DNA from: Rhodospirillales bacterium 69-11
Lineage (GTDB): Bacteria > Pseudomonadota > Alphaproteobacteria > Acetobacterales > Acetobacteraceae
Direction of reading: 5' to 3'
DNA: 32,916 nucleotides
Assembly (NCBI GenBank): GCA_001898425.1
Contig: MKTV01000115.1
Span: 1-32,916 of the forward strand
In this document: piece by piece, positions 16,596 to 24,226 of the stretch
Position numbering within the stretch: the first letter of the stretch is position 1
Layout of the letters: every line of letters starts with the position of its first letter
Made by a program: the position numbers and the translations under genes
The notes under the pieces: model-generated
The model's database searches: none
Seen by the model: only the letters and a program-made list of their open reading frames with translations
What the model was told of the DNA's origin: nothing

Positions 16596-17399
16596 ATGTC
16601 CGCCCTCTTCCTCTTGCCGCTGCTGGTCAAGGCGCTGACGACGGCGCTGCTCGTCGTGTCGGCCTCGGTCGCCGCGGAGCGTCTCGGCGCAATGTGGGGT
16701 GCGGTGATCGCCAGCCTGCCGGTTTCGGCCGGACCTGCCTACGTCTTCCTGGCCCTGCAGCACGGCCCTGGCTTCGTCGCCGCGAGCGCGCTGTCCAGCG
16801 CCGTCGCGAACGCGGCGACCGGCCTGTTCCTGATCTGCTACGCGGCCTTGGCGACGCGGCTCTCCTCCTGGCGCTGCCTGGTCCTCGCGATCGCCGTCTG
16901 GCTGGGCGCCAGCCTGGTAGCGCGGCAGGTCGCATGGTCGGCGGTCGGCGCGGTGCTGGTGAACGGCGCGGTGTATGCCATCGGGCTCGCCGTCCTCGCG
17001 CGCAGCCGCGTGGTCGCGCCGCGGCCGGCGCCGCCCAGCCGTCGCGCTTGGTTCGAGCTTCCGCTCCGCGCAGTGCTGGTCGCAGGCTTCGTGTCGGTGG
17101 TGGTGGCGGGCAGTAGCGCGATGGGGCCGGCCGTCACCGGCTTCGCGGCGGTATTCCCCGTCAGCCTGATCAGTCTGCTCGCCATCCTGCAACTGCGCCT
17201 CGGGCGCGCAGCGGCGGCCCAGGTCGCGGCAAAGGCGCTCCCACCGATGTTGGGGTTCGGCGGGATGCTCCTCGTGCTGCATCTGACGATCGGGATGGTG
17301 GGGGTGGCCGCGGCCATGGCCCTCGCGCTGGCGGTCTGCCTCGCCTGGTCGTGCGGGTTGCTCTGGCTGCAACGCGGGCCGTCCTGGCCGGACCCCTGA
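16596..17399 (+). CDS. Uncharacterised polytopic membrane protein
   Basis: I do not recognise the family. ATG 16596 (MSALFLLPLLVKALTTALLV) was chosen because a GGAAGG lies upstream; starts at 16557 and 16563 would add a non-hydrophobic leader. The 267 residues form about eight hydrophobic segments in two similar halves. The first half contains the small-residue motif ASLPVSAGPAYVFLAL and the second GPAVTGFAAVFPVSLISLLA. This pseudo-repeat suggests an inverted-repeat transporter or permease fold. The two halves are joined by a basic, proline-rich loop. It converges with the sorB-like gene 40 bp downstream and shares no obvious pathway with it. Confidence 0.8.
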   Translation: MSALFLLPLLVKALTTALLVVSASVAAERLGAMWGAVIASLPVSAGPAYVFLALQHGPGFVAASALSSAVANAATGLFLICYAALATRLSSWRCLVLAIAVWLGASLVARQVAWSAVGAVLVNGAVYAIGLAVLARSRVVAPRPAPPSRRAWFELPLRAVLVAGFVSVVVAGSSAMGPAVTGFAAVFPVSLISLLAILQLRLGRAAAAQVAAKALPPMLGFGGMLLVLHLTIGMVGVAAAMALALAVCLAWSCGLLWLQRGPSWPDP

Positions 17400-17439
17400 T
17401 GAGCGGCGACGCCCATCGGGGTCGGCCGTGCCTTGTCTC

Positions 17440-17811
17440 CTACTTCGTGCCCTTGTTGGCGGCCAGGTACGCGACGATCGCCGGAATGTCGTCGGCATTC
17501 ACCGGCGCCTTGTAGACCTGGATCATCTTGTGGACCTCGGCGTCCCAGGCCGCCTTCGACAGCGGCGGCTGGTTCAGCACCATGCCCGCGGAATGGCAGG
17601 CGAGGCAGTTGTTGTTGATCGCGTCCGACCCTGCCCCTGTGAACATGCGATCGCCATTCGGCAGATCGACGTTGGGCGACTTGAAGGCGAACGTCGCCGG
17701 CACCGCGGGCGGGTTCCCCTGCGCATGGCCCGTCACCGGCATGGCCGCCGCGAACGCGAGCGCACATGCGAAGAGAGCGCCGCCGATCCTGCTGGTCCTG
17801 CACATCGACAT
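17440..17811 (-). CDS. sorB: Sulfite dehydrogenase cytochrome c subunit (SorB-like)
   Basis: This 123-residue periplasmic monoheme cytochrome c has a signal peptide (GALFACALAFAAAMPVTGHA). The haem-binding CLACH is at 69-73, and the probable distal ligand is Met96 in EVHKMIQVYKAPV. Its length and layout match SorB, the electron acceptor of sulfite dehydrogenase. It lies directly after the SorA-like gene: the ribosome site GGGG overlaps SorA's stop and the gap is 7 bp. It is expected to pass electrons from sulfite oxidation to the respiratory chain. The gene name is assigned from context and motif, since small cytochromes alone are not diagnostic. Confidence 0.85.
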   Translation of the reverse strand: MSMCRTSRIGGALFACALAFAAAMPVTGHAQGNPPAVPATFAFKSPNVDLPNGDRMFTGAGSDAINNNCLACHSAGMVLNQPPLSKAAWDAEVHKMIQVYKAPVNADDIPAIVAYLAANKGTK

Positions 17812-17818
17812 GTTCCCC

Positions 17819-19057
17819 TCAGCTCACAACGACCGGCGTGGACTCGATGACGTTCTGCATGAACCCCGAAGGGTTCCAGACCGGGACACTCGGCTGCACG
17901 AGGCCGTCGGTGTTGGTGCAGCGGACCATCAGCACGTGCTGTCCGGCGTTCGGCAGCGCGACGGTCGCCTGCCACCGCCGGAAGCTGTACTTGCCTTCGT
18001 CGGCGCCGAGTTGCGTGGGCGCCCAGGTCTTGCCGCCATCGGCGGAGACATCGACCTGCCGGACTCCGGTCCCGCCGCCGAAGGCGATGCCGCGCACGAG
18101 CGTCTGCGCACCGGCATGCACGGTGGCGCCCGGCCGTAGGTTGGTGATGAAGGACCGCGGCACCATCCGGTTGATCGGCACCTGCTTGTACCCCGTCTCG
18201 CCGGGTTTCACGTTGGCGCCCGGCGTGTCCGGGATGAGGTACGCCTTGGCCATCCAGAACTGGTCGTCCGGCTTGTCCAGCACCTCGATGTCGTTGAGCA
18301 TCTTGACCCAGTAGGTCGAGTACCATCCCGGTACCACGAGGCGCAGCGGAAAGCCGTTCAGCAGCGGAAGCTGCTCGCCGTTCATGGCGTAGGCGATCAT
18401 CACCTCCCCGTCGCGCGCATGATCCACATCGAGGGTCTTGAGGAAATCCGGCCCCTCCGGCACGACCGGCTCGTCGAGACCGTTGCAGCGCACCTGCACC
18501 GCGCCCGCCTTCACGCCGGCACGGTCGAGCACGTCGCGCAGCCGCACCCCGGTCCAGCGCGCATTCCCCATGGCGCCGTTGCCCCATTCGCCGCCCGGCA
18601 CGCGCGGCTGGAAATAGCCGCGCGAGTTGCCGGAGCACTGGTTCACGGCGGCCAGTTCCACCCGCGGCAGCGCGAGGACGTCCTGCAGGGACAGGTTCAG
18701 CACCTGGTTGACGTGACCGTGGACCTTCAGGCGAAAACTGGCCGCATCCACGCTGCCGGGAATGACGGCCCAGTGCCAGCGCACGAAGAAGCGGTCATTG
18801 GGTGTGAACACCCCCTGATCGAACACCTCGAACGGCGTTTCCAGCAGTGGCGGGCGCGTGCGCTGCAGGATCATCGCGCCCTTGGTGGGATAGCTCGTGG
18901 TGAGCGGCCGCTCGTTCGGGCCGCCCGGCAGCGGCGGGGAGAACTGGGTGGTCGTGTCCGCCCAGGCTGGCGCGGATAGTCCGATTCCGGCGAGACCAGC
19001 CATGCGCAGAACCTGTCGCCGTGACGGTGCAGGCGACGAAAACGAACGGAGTGTCAT
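17819..19057 (-). CDS. sorA: Sulfite dehydrogenase molybdopterin subunit (SorA-like)
   Basis: This 412-residue periplasmic molybdoenzyme of the sulfite oxidase family oxidises sulfite to sulfate. ATG 19057 follows a GAGGAGAG ribosome site and gives a twin-arginine signal (SRRQVLRMAGLAG). The molybdenum-ligating Cys is Cys141 in VNQCSGNSRGYF. Arg93 and His95 in FFVRWHW match the active-site R-x-H of SorA. The C-terminal Mo-co dimerisation domain has VDVSADGGKTWAPTQLG. The cytochrome partner follows at 17811. A general YedY-like or plant-type oxidase is the alternative, but the cytochrome neighbour favours SorAB. A Mo-cofactor and Tat system must be supplied from elsewhere. Confidence 0.93.
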   Translation of the reverse strand: MTLRSFSSPAPSRRQVLRMAGLAGIGLSAPAWADTTTQFSPPLPGGPNERPLTTSYPTKGAMILQRTRPPLLETPFEVFDQGVFTPNDRFFVRWHWAVIPGSVDAASFRLKVHGHVNQVLNLSLQDVLALPRVELAAVNQCSGNSRGYFQPRVPGGEWGNGAMGNARWTGVRLRDVLDRAGVKAGAVQVRCNGLDEPVVPEGPDFLKTLDVDHARDGEVMIAYAMNGEQLPLLNGFPLRLVVPGWYSTYWVKMLNDIEVLDKPDDQFWMAKAYLIPDTPGANVKPGETGYKQVPINRMVPRSFITNLRPGATVHAGAQTLVRGIAFGGGTGVRQVDVSADGGKTWAPTQLGADEGKYSFRRWQATVALPNAGQHVLMVRCTNTDGLVQPSVPVWNPSGFMQNVIESTPVVVS

Positions 19058-19537
19058 GAACTCTCCTCTGCTCGGAGGCCGGAGGCGGGGGCTCACCGAA
19101 CGGATGCGGCGGAACGGGATGGGCGATGGCGCACGAGCGTGGAAAGCCAGCGGCGGTGTCGCGGGGCGACCCGGGACATCAGCGGGCCGGAGATGATCGT
19201 GCTCCATCGCCGCCCCGATAGAGGTTCTCCTCCTCCGCTCATTGGACGATCAAGCCGTAGACTCTCCGAGGGGCGATCACGGCTGCGCGACAGGGGCCGC
19301 AAGGATCGGCAACGCCCGTGTGAAACGCTTTCCGGTAATCCGTCGAAGCGACAACAATACTGCGGTCAGCACGATCGGTGCCCGCGAAGTCCTTGGTGCG
19401 GCCCTGGCGGATCAGCGGACCTGATATTCGCGCTCGACTCGCAAAGACAGGGCCTGCGGTTCTGGTCATCAAGGGTGCGGCAGGTATGATCATCCAAGCG
19501 CCCGCGGAGTCGGGCTGACGAATATTGGGGATGCGGC
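19058..19537. other. Divergent intergenic region of 480 bp
   Basis: No gene with credible bias is seen between the sorA-like and barrel-like genes. GC is lower than in the flanks. TATGAT (19485-19490) is a good -10 candidate 48 bp before the start at 19538, though no good -35 is present. No repeat or recognised operator was found for the sorA side. Confidence 0.4.
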
Positions 19538-20491
19538 ATGAAGCGGCTTGCGGTGACTGTCGGGCTTGCCGCTCTGGTTGCCGCCGATCCGGCCGCCGCG
19601 CAAACCGTGCTGGTCGGCGGGGAAGGGGTCACGCAGGCTGACCGGCTCGGGCGCGCGTTCCAGACCTTCTCGATCTTCGGTGGCACGCCAGGGATCGCCG
19701 CCGCGCGCTACAACAGCGACTTCAGCCTCAACAGTTTCCAGCTGCCGATCAGCCACAGCTTCGCGCCGATCGAGACCGGCCTGTTCGCCGGTGCGACGCC
19801 GTATGCGGAACTGACCCTGGGCTACCTGACCGCGGACCAGACGTTTCCGCTGGTGGGGGCGGATGCGCCGCGCAGCGTCAAGCTGTCCTTCGATTCCTGG
19901 TCCGCCCTGGCCGGCGCCGGGCTGGATTTCCCCTTGGGCAACGGCTTCAAGCTCCGGCCGATGGTGCTGGCCGGGTATTCGTATGTCAGCGCCGATGCCG
20001 ATTTCTACGGGCCGAACGCCGCGACCTTCCGCTCGCTCGTGCGCGGGGTGCTGAGCGATGCGACCCTGCATTCGGTGCTGCTGGGCGGGGCGCTCCAGCT
20101 CAGCTACGAGACACGGCTGCCGGGCGATATCGGCGTGGCGGCGCAGGTTCGGTACAACGAGCTGGCCTCGATCGTGACCAGTGCCTCCAGCCGCTACCTC
20201 GACGGCAACGGCAGCTTCGGGGTGGCGACCGCCGGGGTGGATTTCGACGGACCGACCGGGTGGCAGCTGGGCGCGAAGGACATCCGCTGGATCGGCTACA
20301 CGCGGGGAACGTGGTTGCCGGACACGGACCCGAGCGTGCTGGGGTTCAACGCTTTCGCCGAGATCGGCGGGGGTTTGCGGATCATCGCGCCGGATGTGGT
20401 GCGCGGCGTGCGCGGGGCGACGGTGCGGGCCTCGGTGATCGCTGGACCGGGCGTGACCGGCTGGCTGGTCAGCGCGGCGCTGGTGTTCTGA
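19538..20491 (+). CDS. Outer-membrane beta-barrel-like exported protein
   Basis: This 317-residue exported protein has a signal peptide with cleavage likely after AAA at residue 21. Alternating hydrophobic strands run through the mature part (LFAGATPYAELTLGYL, LRPMVLAGYSYV, VLLGGALQLSYETRL). It ends in ALVF with a terminal aromatic residue, the usual barrel insertion signal. This fits a small porin or autotransporter-like barrel, but I recognise no specific family. GGGGAT upstream is a usable ribosome site. It is monocistronic, convergent with uvrC, and no operon partner suggests its cargo. Confidence 0.7.
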   Translation: MKRLAVTVGLAALVAADPAAAQTVLVGGEGVTQADRLGRAFQTFSIFGGTPGIAAARYNSDFSLNSFQLPISHSFAPIETGLFAGATPYAELTLGYLTADQTFPLVGADAPRSVKLSFDSWSALAGAGLDFPLGNGFKLRPMVLAGYSYVSADADFYGPNAATFRSLVRGVLSDATLHSVLLGGALQLSYETRLPGDIGVAAQVRYNELASIVTSASSRYLDGNGSFGVATAGVDFDGPTGWQLGAKDIRWIGYTRGTWLPDTDPSVLGFNAFAEIGGGLRIIAPDVVRGVRGATVRASVIAGPGVTGWLVSAALVF

Positions 20492-20530
20492 GGCGTCTCA
20501 CTCCGCCGCACGTTGTCCGCGGTTTGCAGG

Positions 20531-22411
20531 TCACCCGCTCGCCAGCACGCCGGGATGGAAGTGCTCGTAGACCCGCCGCGCGGTCTCGCGGGAGATCCCC
20601 GGTGCGGCCTCGAGGTCCGACAGCCCCGCCATCTTGACCCCGCGCGCCGATCCGAAGTGGTTCAGCAGCGCGCGCTTGCGGGCGGCGCCGATCCCCTCGA
20701 TCTCGTCCAGCTCGGAGACGCGGATCGCCTTCGAGCGGCCGGCGCGGTGGGTGGTGATCGCGAAGCGGTGGGCCTCGTCGCGCAGGCGCTGCAGGAAATA
20801 CAGCACCGGGTCGCGTGGCGGCAGCTGGAACGGCTCCGCACCGTCGGTGTAGAACCATTCGCGGCCGGCATCGCGATCGGGCCCCTTGGCGATCCCGACC
20901 AGCTTCACGTCCTGCACGCCGAGATCCGCCAGCATGTCGCGCGCCGCCGAGAGCTGGCCGGCGCCGCCATCGATCAGCACGAGGTCGGGCCAGTCGGGCG
21001 CGCCGCCCTCCGCCTGCTCCTTCAGGGCGCGGCCGAAGCGGCGCTGCAGCACCTCCCGCATCATGCCGAAATCGTCGCCGGGCGTGATCGCGCTGCGGAT
21101 CGAGAACTTGCGGTAGGCGTTCTTCATGAACCCTTCGGCGCCGGCCACGATCATCACGCCATACGGGTTCGTGCCCATGATGTGGGAGTTGTCGTAGACC
21201 TCGATCCGCTCCGGCGTGCCGGACAGGGCGAAGAGCTGGGCGACGCCCTCCAGCAGCTTCGCCTGGCCGGCGGTCTCGGCCAGCTTGCGCTCCAGCGCCT
21301 CGCGCGCGTTGGTCTCCGCGTGCTGGATCACGGCGCGCTTCTCGCCGCGCTGGGGCACGCTGATCTCGACCTTGCGGCCGGCTTTCAGCGCCAGCGCCTC
21401 GGCGACCAGCGCCTGTTCGGGCAACGCGTGATTGACCAGCAGCAGCGGCGGGGGCGGCTTGTCGTCGTAGAACTGGGCGATGAAGGCGCCCAGCACGTCG
21501 GCCGCCTCCTCGGCCTTGCCGTGGGTCGGGAAGAAGGCGCGGTTGCCGTTGTTGCGGCCGCCGCGGACGAAGAAGACCTGCACGCAGGTCTGGCCGGCCT
21601 GCTGGTAAGCGGCGATCACGTCGGCATCGGTCAGGCTCGCCGGGTTCACCACGTCGTTGCCCTGCACGAAGGTCAGGCCGCGGATGCGGTCGCGCACGGC
21701 GGCGGCGCGCTCGAACTCCAGCGCCTCGGCGGCGTGCTCCATCTCGGCGGCGAGCTCGCGCTGAACGGTGGCGGACTTGCCGGCCAGGAACGCCTTCGCC
21801 TGGGCCACCAGGCGCGCGTAGTCCTCGGGCGAGATGCGGCCGACGCAGGGCGCGGAGCAGCGCTTGATCTGGTGCAGCAGGCAGGGGCGGGAGCGCGTCG
21901 CGAACACCGTGTCGGCGCAGGAGCGCAGCAGGAAGACGCGCTGCATGGCGGTGACGGTCTGGTTCACCGCCCAGGCCGAGGCGAACGGGCCCCAGTAGGA
22001 GCCCTTGCGGCTCTGGGCGCCGCGATGCTTGGCGATCTGCGGGTAGGGATGGTCCTCGGTCAGCATCAGCCACGGGTAGGACTTGTCGTCCCGCAGCACG
22101 ATGTTGAAGCGCGGCTTGAGGCGCTTGATGAGGTTGGCTTCGAGCAGCAGCGCCTCGGCCTCGGTGTGCGTGGTCACGATCTCCATCGTGACCGTCTCCG
22201 AGACCATGCGGCGCAGCCGTTCGGGCAGCCGGGCAACCTGGGTATACGCGACCACCCGCTTCTTCAGGCTGCGGGCCTTGCCGACATAGAGCGCGTCGCC
22301 CTTGGCATCGAGCATGCGATAGACGCCCGGCCCTGGCGGCATGGTGACCAGGGCGGATTCGATGACCGTGACGCCCTTCGGGGGCGCCTCAGGGAGGGGT
22401 GCGTCGATCAT
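20531..22411 (-). CDS. uvrC: UvrABC excision repair subunit C
   Basis: This 626-residue endonuclease makes both incisions in nucleotide excision repair. The N-terminal GIY-YIG domain has [20 protein letters not shown] followed by [11 protein letters not shown] Cys cluster (SCADT and [15 protein letters not shown]) follows, then the UVR region near [16 protein letters not shown] for UvrB contact. The RNase H-like C-terminal nuclease has [11 protein letters not shown] and [10 protein letters not shown], and tandem helix-hairpin-helix motifs end the protein ([18 protein letters not shown]). Length is normal and no key residue is missing. In many alphaproteobacteria pgsA follows uvrC; here a convergent barrel-like gene does. 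Confidence 0.97.
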   Translation of the reverse strand: MIDAPLPEAPPKGVTVIESALVTMPPGPGVYRMLDAKGDALYVGKARSLKKRVVAYTQVARLPERLRRMVSETVTMEIVTTHTEAEALLLEANLIKRLKPRFNIVLRDDKSYPWLMLTEDHPYPQIAKHRGAQSRKGSYWGPFASAWAVNQTVTAMQRVFLLRSCADTVFATRSRPCLLHQIKRCSAPCVGRISPEDYARLVAQAKAFLAGKSATVQRELAAEMEHAAEALEFERAAAVRDRIRGLTFVQGNDVVNPASLTDADVIAAYQQAGQTCVQVFFVRGGRNNGNRAFFPTHGKAEEAADVLGAFIAQFYDDKPPPPLLLVNHALPEQALVAEALALKAGRKVEISVPQRGEKRAVIQHAETNAREALERKLAETAGQAKLLEGVAQLFALSGTPERIEVYDNSHIMGTNPYGVMIVAGAEGFMKNAYRKFSIRSAITPGDDFGMMREVLQRRFGRALKEQAEGGAPDWPDLVLIDGGAGQLSAARDMLADLGVQDVKLVGIAKGPDRDAGREWFYTDGAEPFQLPPRDPVLYFLQRLRDEAHRFAITTHRAGRSKAIRVSELDEIEGIGAARKRALLNHFGSARGVKMAGLSDLEAAPGISRETARRVYEHFHPGVLASG

Positions 22412-22493
22412 GGCGATTCAGATTACACGCGATACGCGAAAAGCTGTTGATGGGGCACGGGGAGCGGCGGTTCGGGGCGTCATCCACCGTCCG

Positions 22494-22502
22494 TGTGGAT
22501 AA
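22494..22502 (+). promoter_or_regulatory. DnaA-box-like 9-mer near an AT-rich stretch
   Basis: TGTGGATAA is the exact complement of the consensus DnaA box TTATCCACA, and CTGTGGGCA follows as a degenerate second site. About 60 bp on, 22560-22625 is unusually AT-rich for this genome. The site lies in the 263-bp gap between uvrC and folB, also the uvrC promoter region. A single perfect box occurs often by chance, so an origin is not established. Confidence 0.35.
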
Positions 22503-22674
22503 GTCTGTGGGCACACCCTCTCTCAAAGCCGTGAACCCCGCGGATTTCCTCGAAGGGGAAAGGATTGCCGCCTTTTTAGGCATCCGTTAACATATTGGTT
22601 TTACGGCATTTTGTAGAAGTGCCTGTCATCAAACGTAAACACGTAGGGGGTCCGAAGTAACCTTTTCGGGGTGG

Positions 22675-23103
22675 TCAGACCTGCGTGGACAAATTCGCCT
22701 GACGGCGTTCGATCTCGACTCCAGCGGACGTTGCGTCTGGAAAAACGTCCAGCTTCTCCACGCGGATCCTTGCGAGATACACGCGGGAGTCGGTAAGGCA
22801 CGCTTCGGCAATTCGCTCCGCGAGTGTTTCGACCAGACGCACGTGACCGGCTGCGACGATGGCGCGTGTGCGCGTTGCAACATTCTCGTAATCAACCACG
22901 CGTGAGAGGTCGTCCCGCCCGACCGGACTGCGCGACAAGGGGCGGCCCCCGTCATCCTCGACGGCAAGGTCGATGTTGATGCGGACCCGCTGCCGCGTGG
23001 TGTGCTCCTGCGGGTGGACGCCGATGCTCGCCTGCAGGACGAGGTCGCGCAGGAACACGTGCCGGAGGGCGCGGCTGCTGCTCGCGATCGGGGTGGTGTC
23101 CAT
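22675..23103 (-). CDS. folB: Dihydroneopterin aldolase
   Basis: This 142-residue cytoplasmic enzyme of folate synthesis cleaves 7,8-dihydroneopterin to 6-hydroxymethyl-dihydropterin and glycolaldehyde. The FolB fold is shown by ASIGVHPQE (the active-site Glu region), VVDYENVATRTR with the conserved Tyr, LVETLAERIAEACL, and VEKLDVFP with the conserved Lys. It starts 3 bp after the stop of the FolM-like gene, and the ribosome site GGAGGA lies inside that gene's end, so the pair is translationally coupled. A non-conserved N-terminal stretch of about 12 residues precedes the core. Confidence 0.92.
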   Translation of the reverse strand: MDTTPIASSSRALRHVFLRDLVLQASIGVHPQEHTTRQRVRINIDLAVEDDGGRPLSRSPVGRDDLSRVVDYENVATRTRAIVAAGHVRLVETLAERIAEACLTDSRVYLARIRVEKLDVFPDATSAGVEIERRQANLSTQV

Positions 23104-23106
23104 GAT

Positions 23107-23895
23107 CTATTCCTCCGGCGGGGGGGCGCCGTTGCCGGACGCCCATTGCAGATGTTGCCCCCCATCCAGGGCCAGCATTTGGCCCGTCATGGCCGGCAAT
23201 GCCAGGATCGCCAGCGCCGCGCGAGCCACTTCGTCGGGAGACGTGCCATGTCCCAGGGGCACGGAGCCGGCCTGGCGATCGAACTGCGCCTGGCTCTGGC
23301 GCGGGCTGGGCAGGGCGGGTCCCGGCCCGATGCCGTTCACCCGGATCCGCGGCGCGAGCGCCAGCGCCATGCTCTGCGTCAGCGCCCAGAGCCCGGCCTT
23401 GGACAGCGTGTAGGAGACGAAATGCGGGGTGAGCGACCAGACGCGCTGGTCCAGCAGGTTGATCACCGCGCCCTCCGCGGTCGCGGGAAGGGCGTGGGCG
23501 AAATCCTGCGTCAGCACGAAGGGGGCGCGCAGGTTGGGCTCGATGTGCCGGTCCCACGACTCGCGGGTGGCATCGTGCCACTCGTCGCGCTCGAACGTGC
23601 TGGCGTTGTTCACCAGCACGCCCACGGGGCCGATCGCCGCCGTGGCGCCCGGCACCAGGGTGCGGGTCTCGGCCTCGTTCGCGAGATCCGCCTGCAGCAC
23701 CACGGCGCGGCGTCCCAGCGCGCGGATCTCGTCCGCGGCGGATTCGGCTGGCTCGCGGCTGGTGTTGCAATGCACGGCAACGTCGAATCCCGCGCCGGCC
23801 AGGGCGAGTGCGATGGCACGCCCGATCCGCTGGGAGGCGCCGGTGACGAGGGCGGCGCGGGGAATCGTGGGGGCGATGGGCAGGCTGGTGCTCAT
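23107..23895 (-). CDS. SDR-family pteridine reductase (FolM-like)
   Basis: This 262-residue NADPH-dependent short-chain dehydrogenase has the modified cofactor motif TGASQRIGR; the TGxxxRIG form is typical of FolM/PTR1 pteridine reductases. NNAS follows, then the YTLSKAG catalytic Tyr/Lys pair. The C-terminal part has LALAPRIRVNGIGPGPAL. The open frame runs some 900 bp further upstream, but ATG 23895 fits the family N-terminus. It lies directly upstream of folB, which supports dihydromonapterin or dihydrofolate reduction, though a generic SDR role cannot be excluded. Confidence 0.85.
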   Translation of the reverse strand: MSTSLPIAPTIPRAALVTGASQRIGRAIALALAGAGFDVAVHCNTSREPAESAADEIRALGRRAVVLQADLANEAETRTLVPGATAAIGPVGVLVNNASTFERDEWHDATRESWDRHIEPNLRAPFVLTQDFAHALPATAEGAVINLLDQRVWSLTPHFVSYTLSKAGLWALTQSMALALAPRIRVNGIGPGPALPSPRQSQAQFDRQAGSVPLGHGTSPDEVARAALAILALPAMTGQMLALDGGQHLQWASGNGAPPPEE

Positions 23896-23939
23896 TCCGG
23901 GGTGGTAGTCGCCGCGGGCGGGGGCGGCAAGGCGCGTCG

Positions 23940-23967
23940 TTGCGTCCGGCGGGCGTCTCGCTATGCT
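23940..23967 (+). promoter_or_regulatory. Candidate sigma-70 promoter upstream of the leader ORF
   Basis: TTGCGT (23940-23945) and TATGCT (23962-23967) are separated by 16 bp, an acceptable housekeeping-type promoter. It would start transcription about 28 bases before the small ORF at 24002. It is on the same strand as the ABC-F gene at 24227. Confidence 0.5.
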
Positions 23968-24001
23968 GGGAAACTCGGGTTCACGCAGAGGGAGGGAGCG
24001 C

Positions 24002-24085
24002 ATGGCGACGTACAACCAGCACCATCCCCGTGGACCTGTGTCCGCCCCGCGGCTCACCGCCGTGGGGCCGACCCGCAGGACCTGA
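24002..24085 (+). CDS. Small 27-residue ORF, possible leader peptide
   Basis: ATG 24002 to TGA 24083-24085 encodes 27 residues (MATYNQHHPRGPVSAPRLTA, then VGPTRRT). An excellent GGGAGGGAG ribosome site lies 5 bases upstream, and the promoter of 23940-23967 is close. The peptide is short, basic and proline-containing, with no membrane helix. It ends 141 bp before the ABC-F ATPase. A leader ORF controlling an ABC-F gene is a known arrangement elsewhere, but here it is inferred only from position and translation signals. It might instead be the remnant of a longer gene. Confidence 0.45.
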   Translation: MATYNQHHPRGPVSAPRLTAVGPTRRT

Positions 24086-24144
24086 CGTCCGCTCGGCTTT
24101 GAGCGTCCCTTCGGTTTCCTGGGTCTGTCCCTGACGGCGGCCTC

Positions 24145-24169
24145 GTGCGCGGCGGCATCCGCTGCGCAC
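24145..24169 (+). promoter_or_regulatory. Strong hairpin between leader ORF and ABC-F gene
   Basis: GTGCGCGGCGG (24145-24155) pairs with CCGCTGCGCAC (24159-24169) with one mismatch around a 3-base loop. A smaller inverted repeat, TCCGA and TCGGA, follows at 24172-24184. No T-tract follows. It could be an attenuation structure, but no alternative pairing was worked out. Confidence 0.4.
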
Positions 24170-24226
24170 GCTCCGACTGTCGGACCAGCGATCGGCCCCG
24201 GCCGGTCCCGCCCAGCGAGACCCCCC

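Noticed and set aside
14649-17498. A 949-codon minus-strand open frame covering the MBL gene and the DNA antisense to the membrane protein gene
   Set aside because: Only the part from ATG 16262 matches a family. The rest is low-complexity sequence antisense to a hydrophobic gene, as expected in very GC-rich DNA.
20513-22450. A 645-codon plus-strand open frame opposite uvrC
   Set aside because: Rich in Arg, Gly, Ala and His with no domain; the strand is accounted for by uvrC.
22494-22502. Assignment as the chromosomal origin
   Set aside because: Only one perfect DnaA box, no dnaA, hemE or par genes nearby, and no visible strand-orientation switch.
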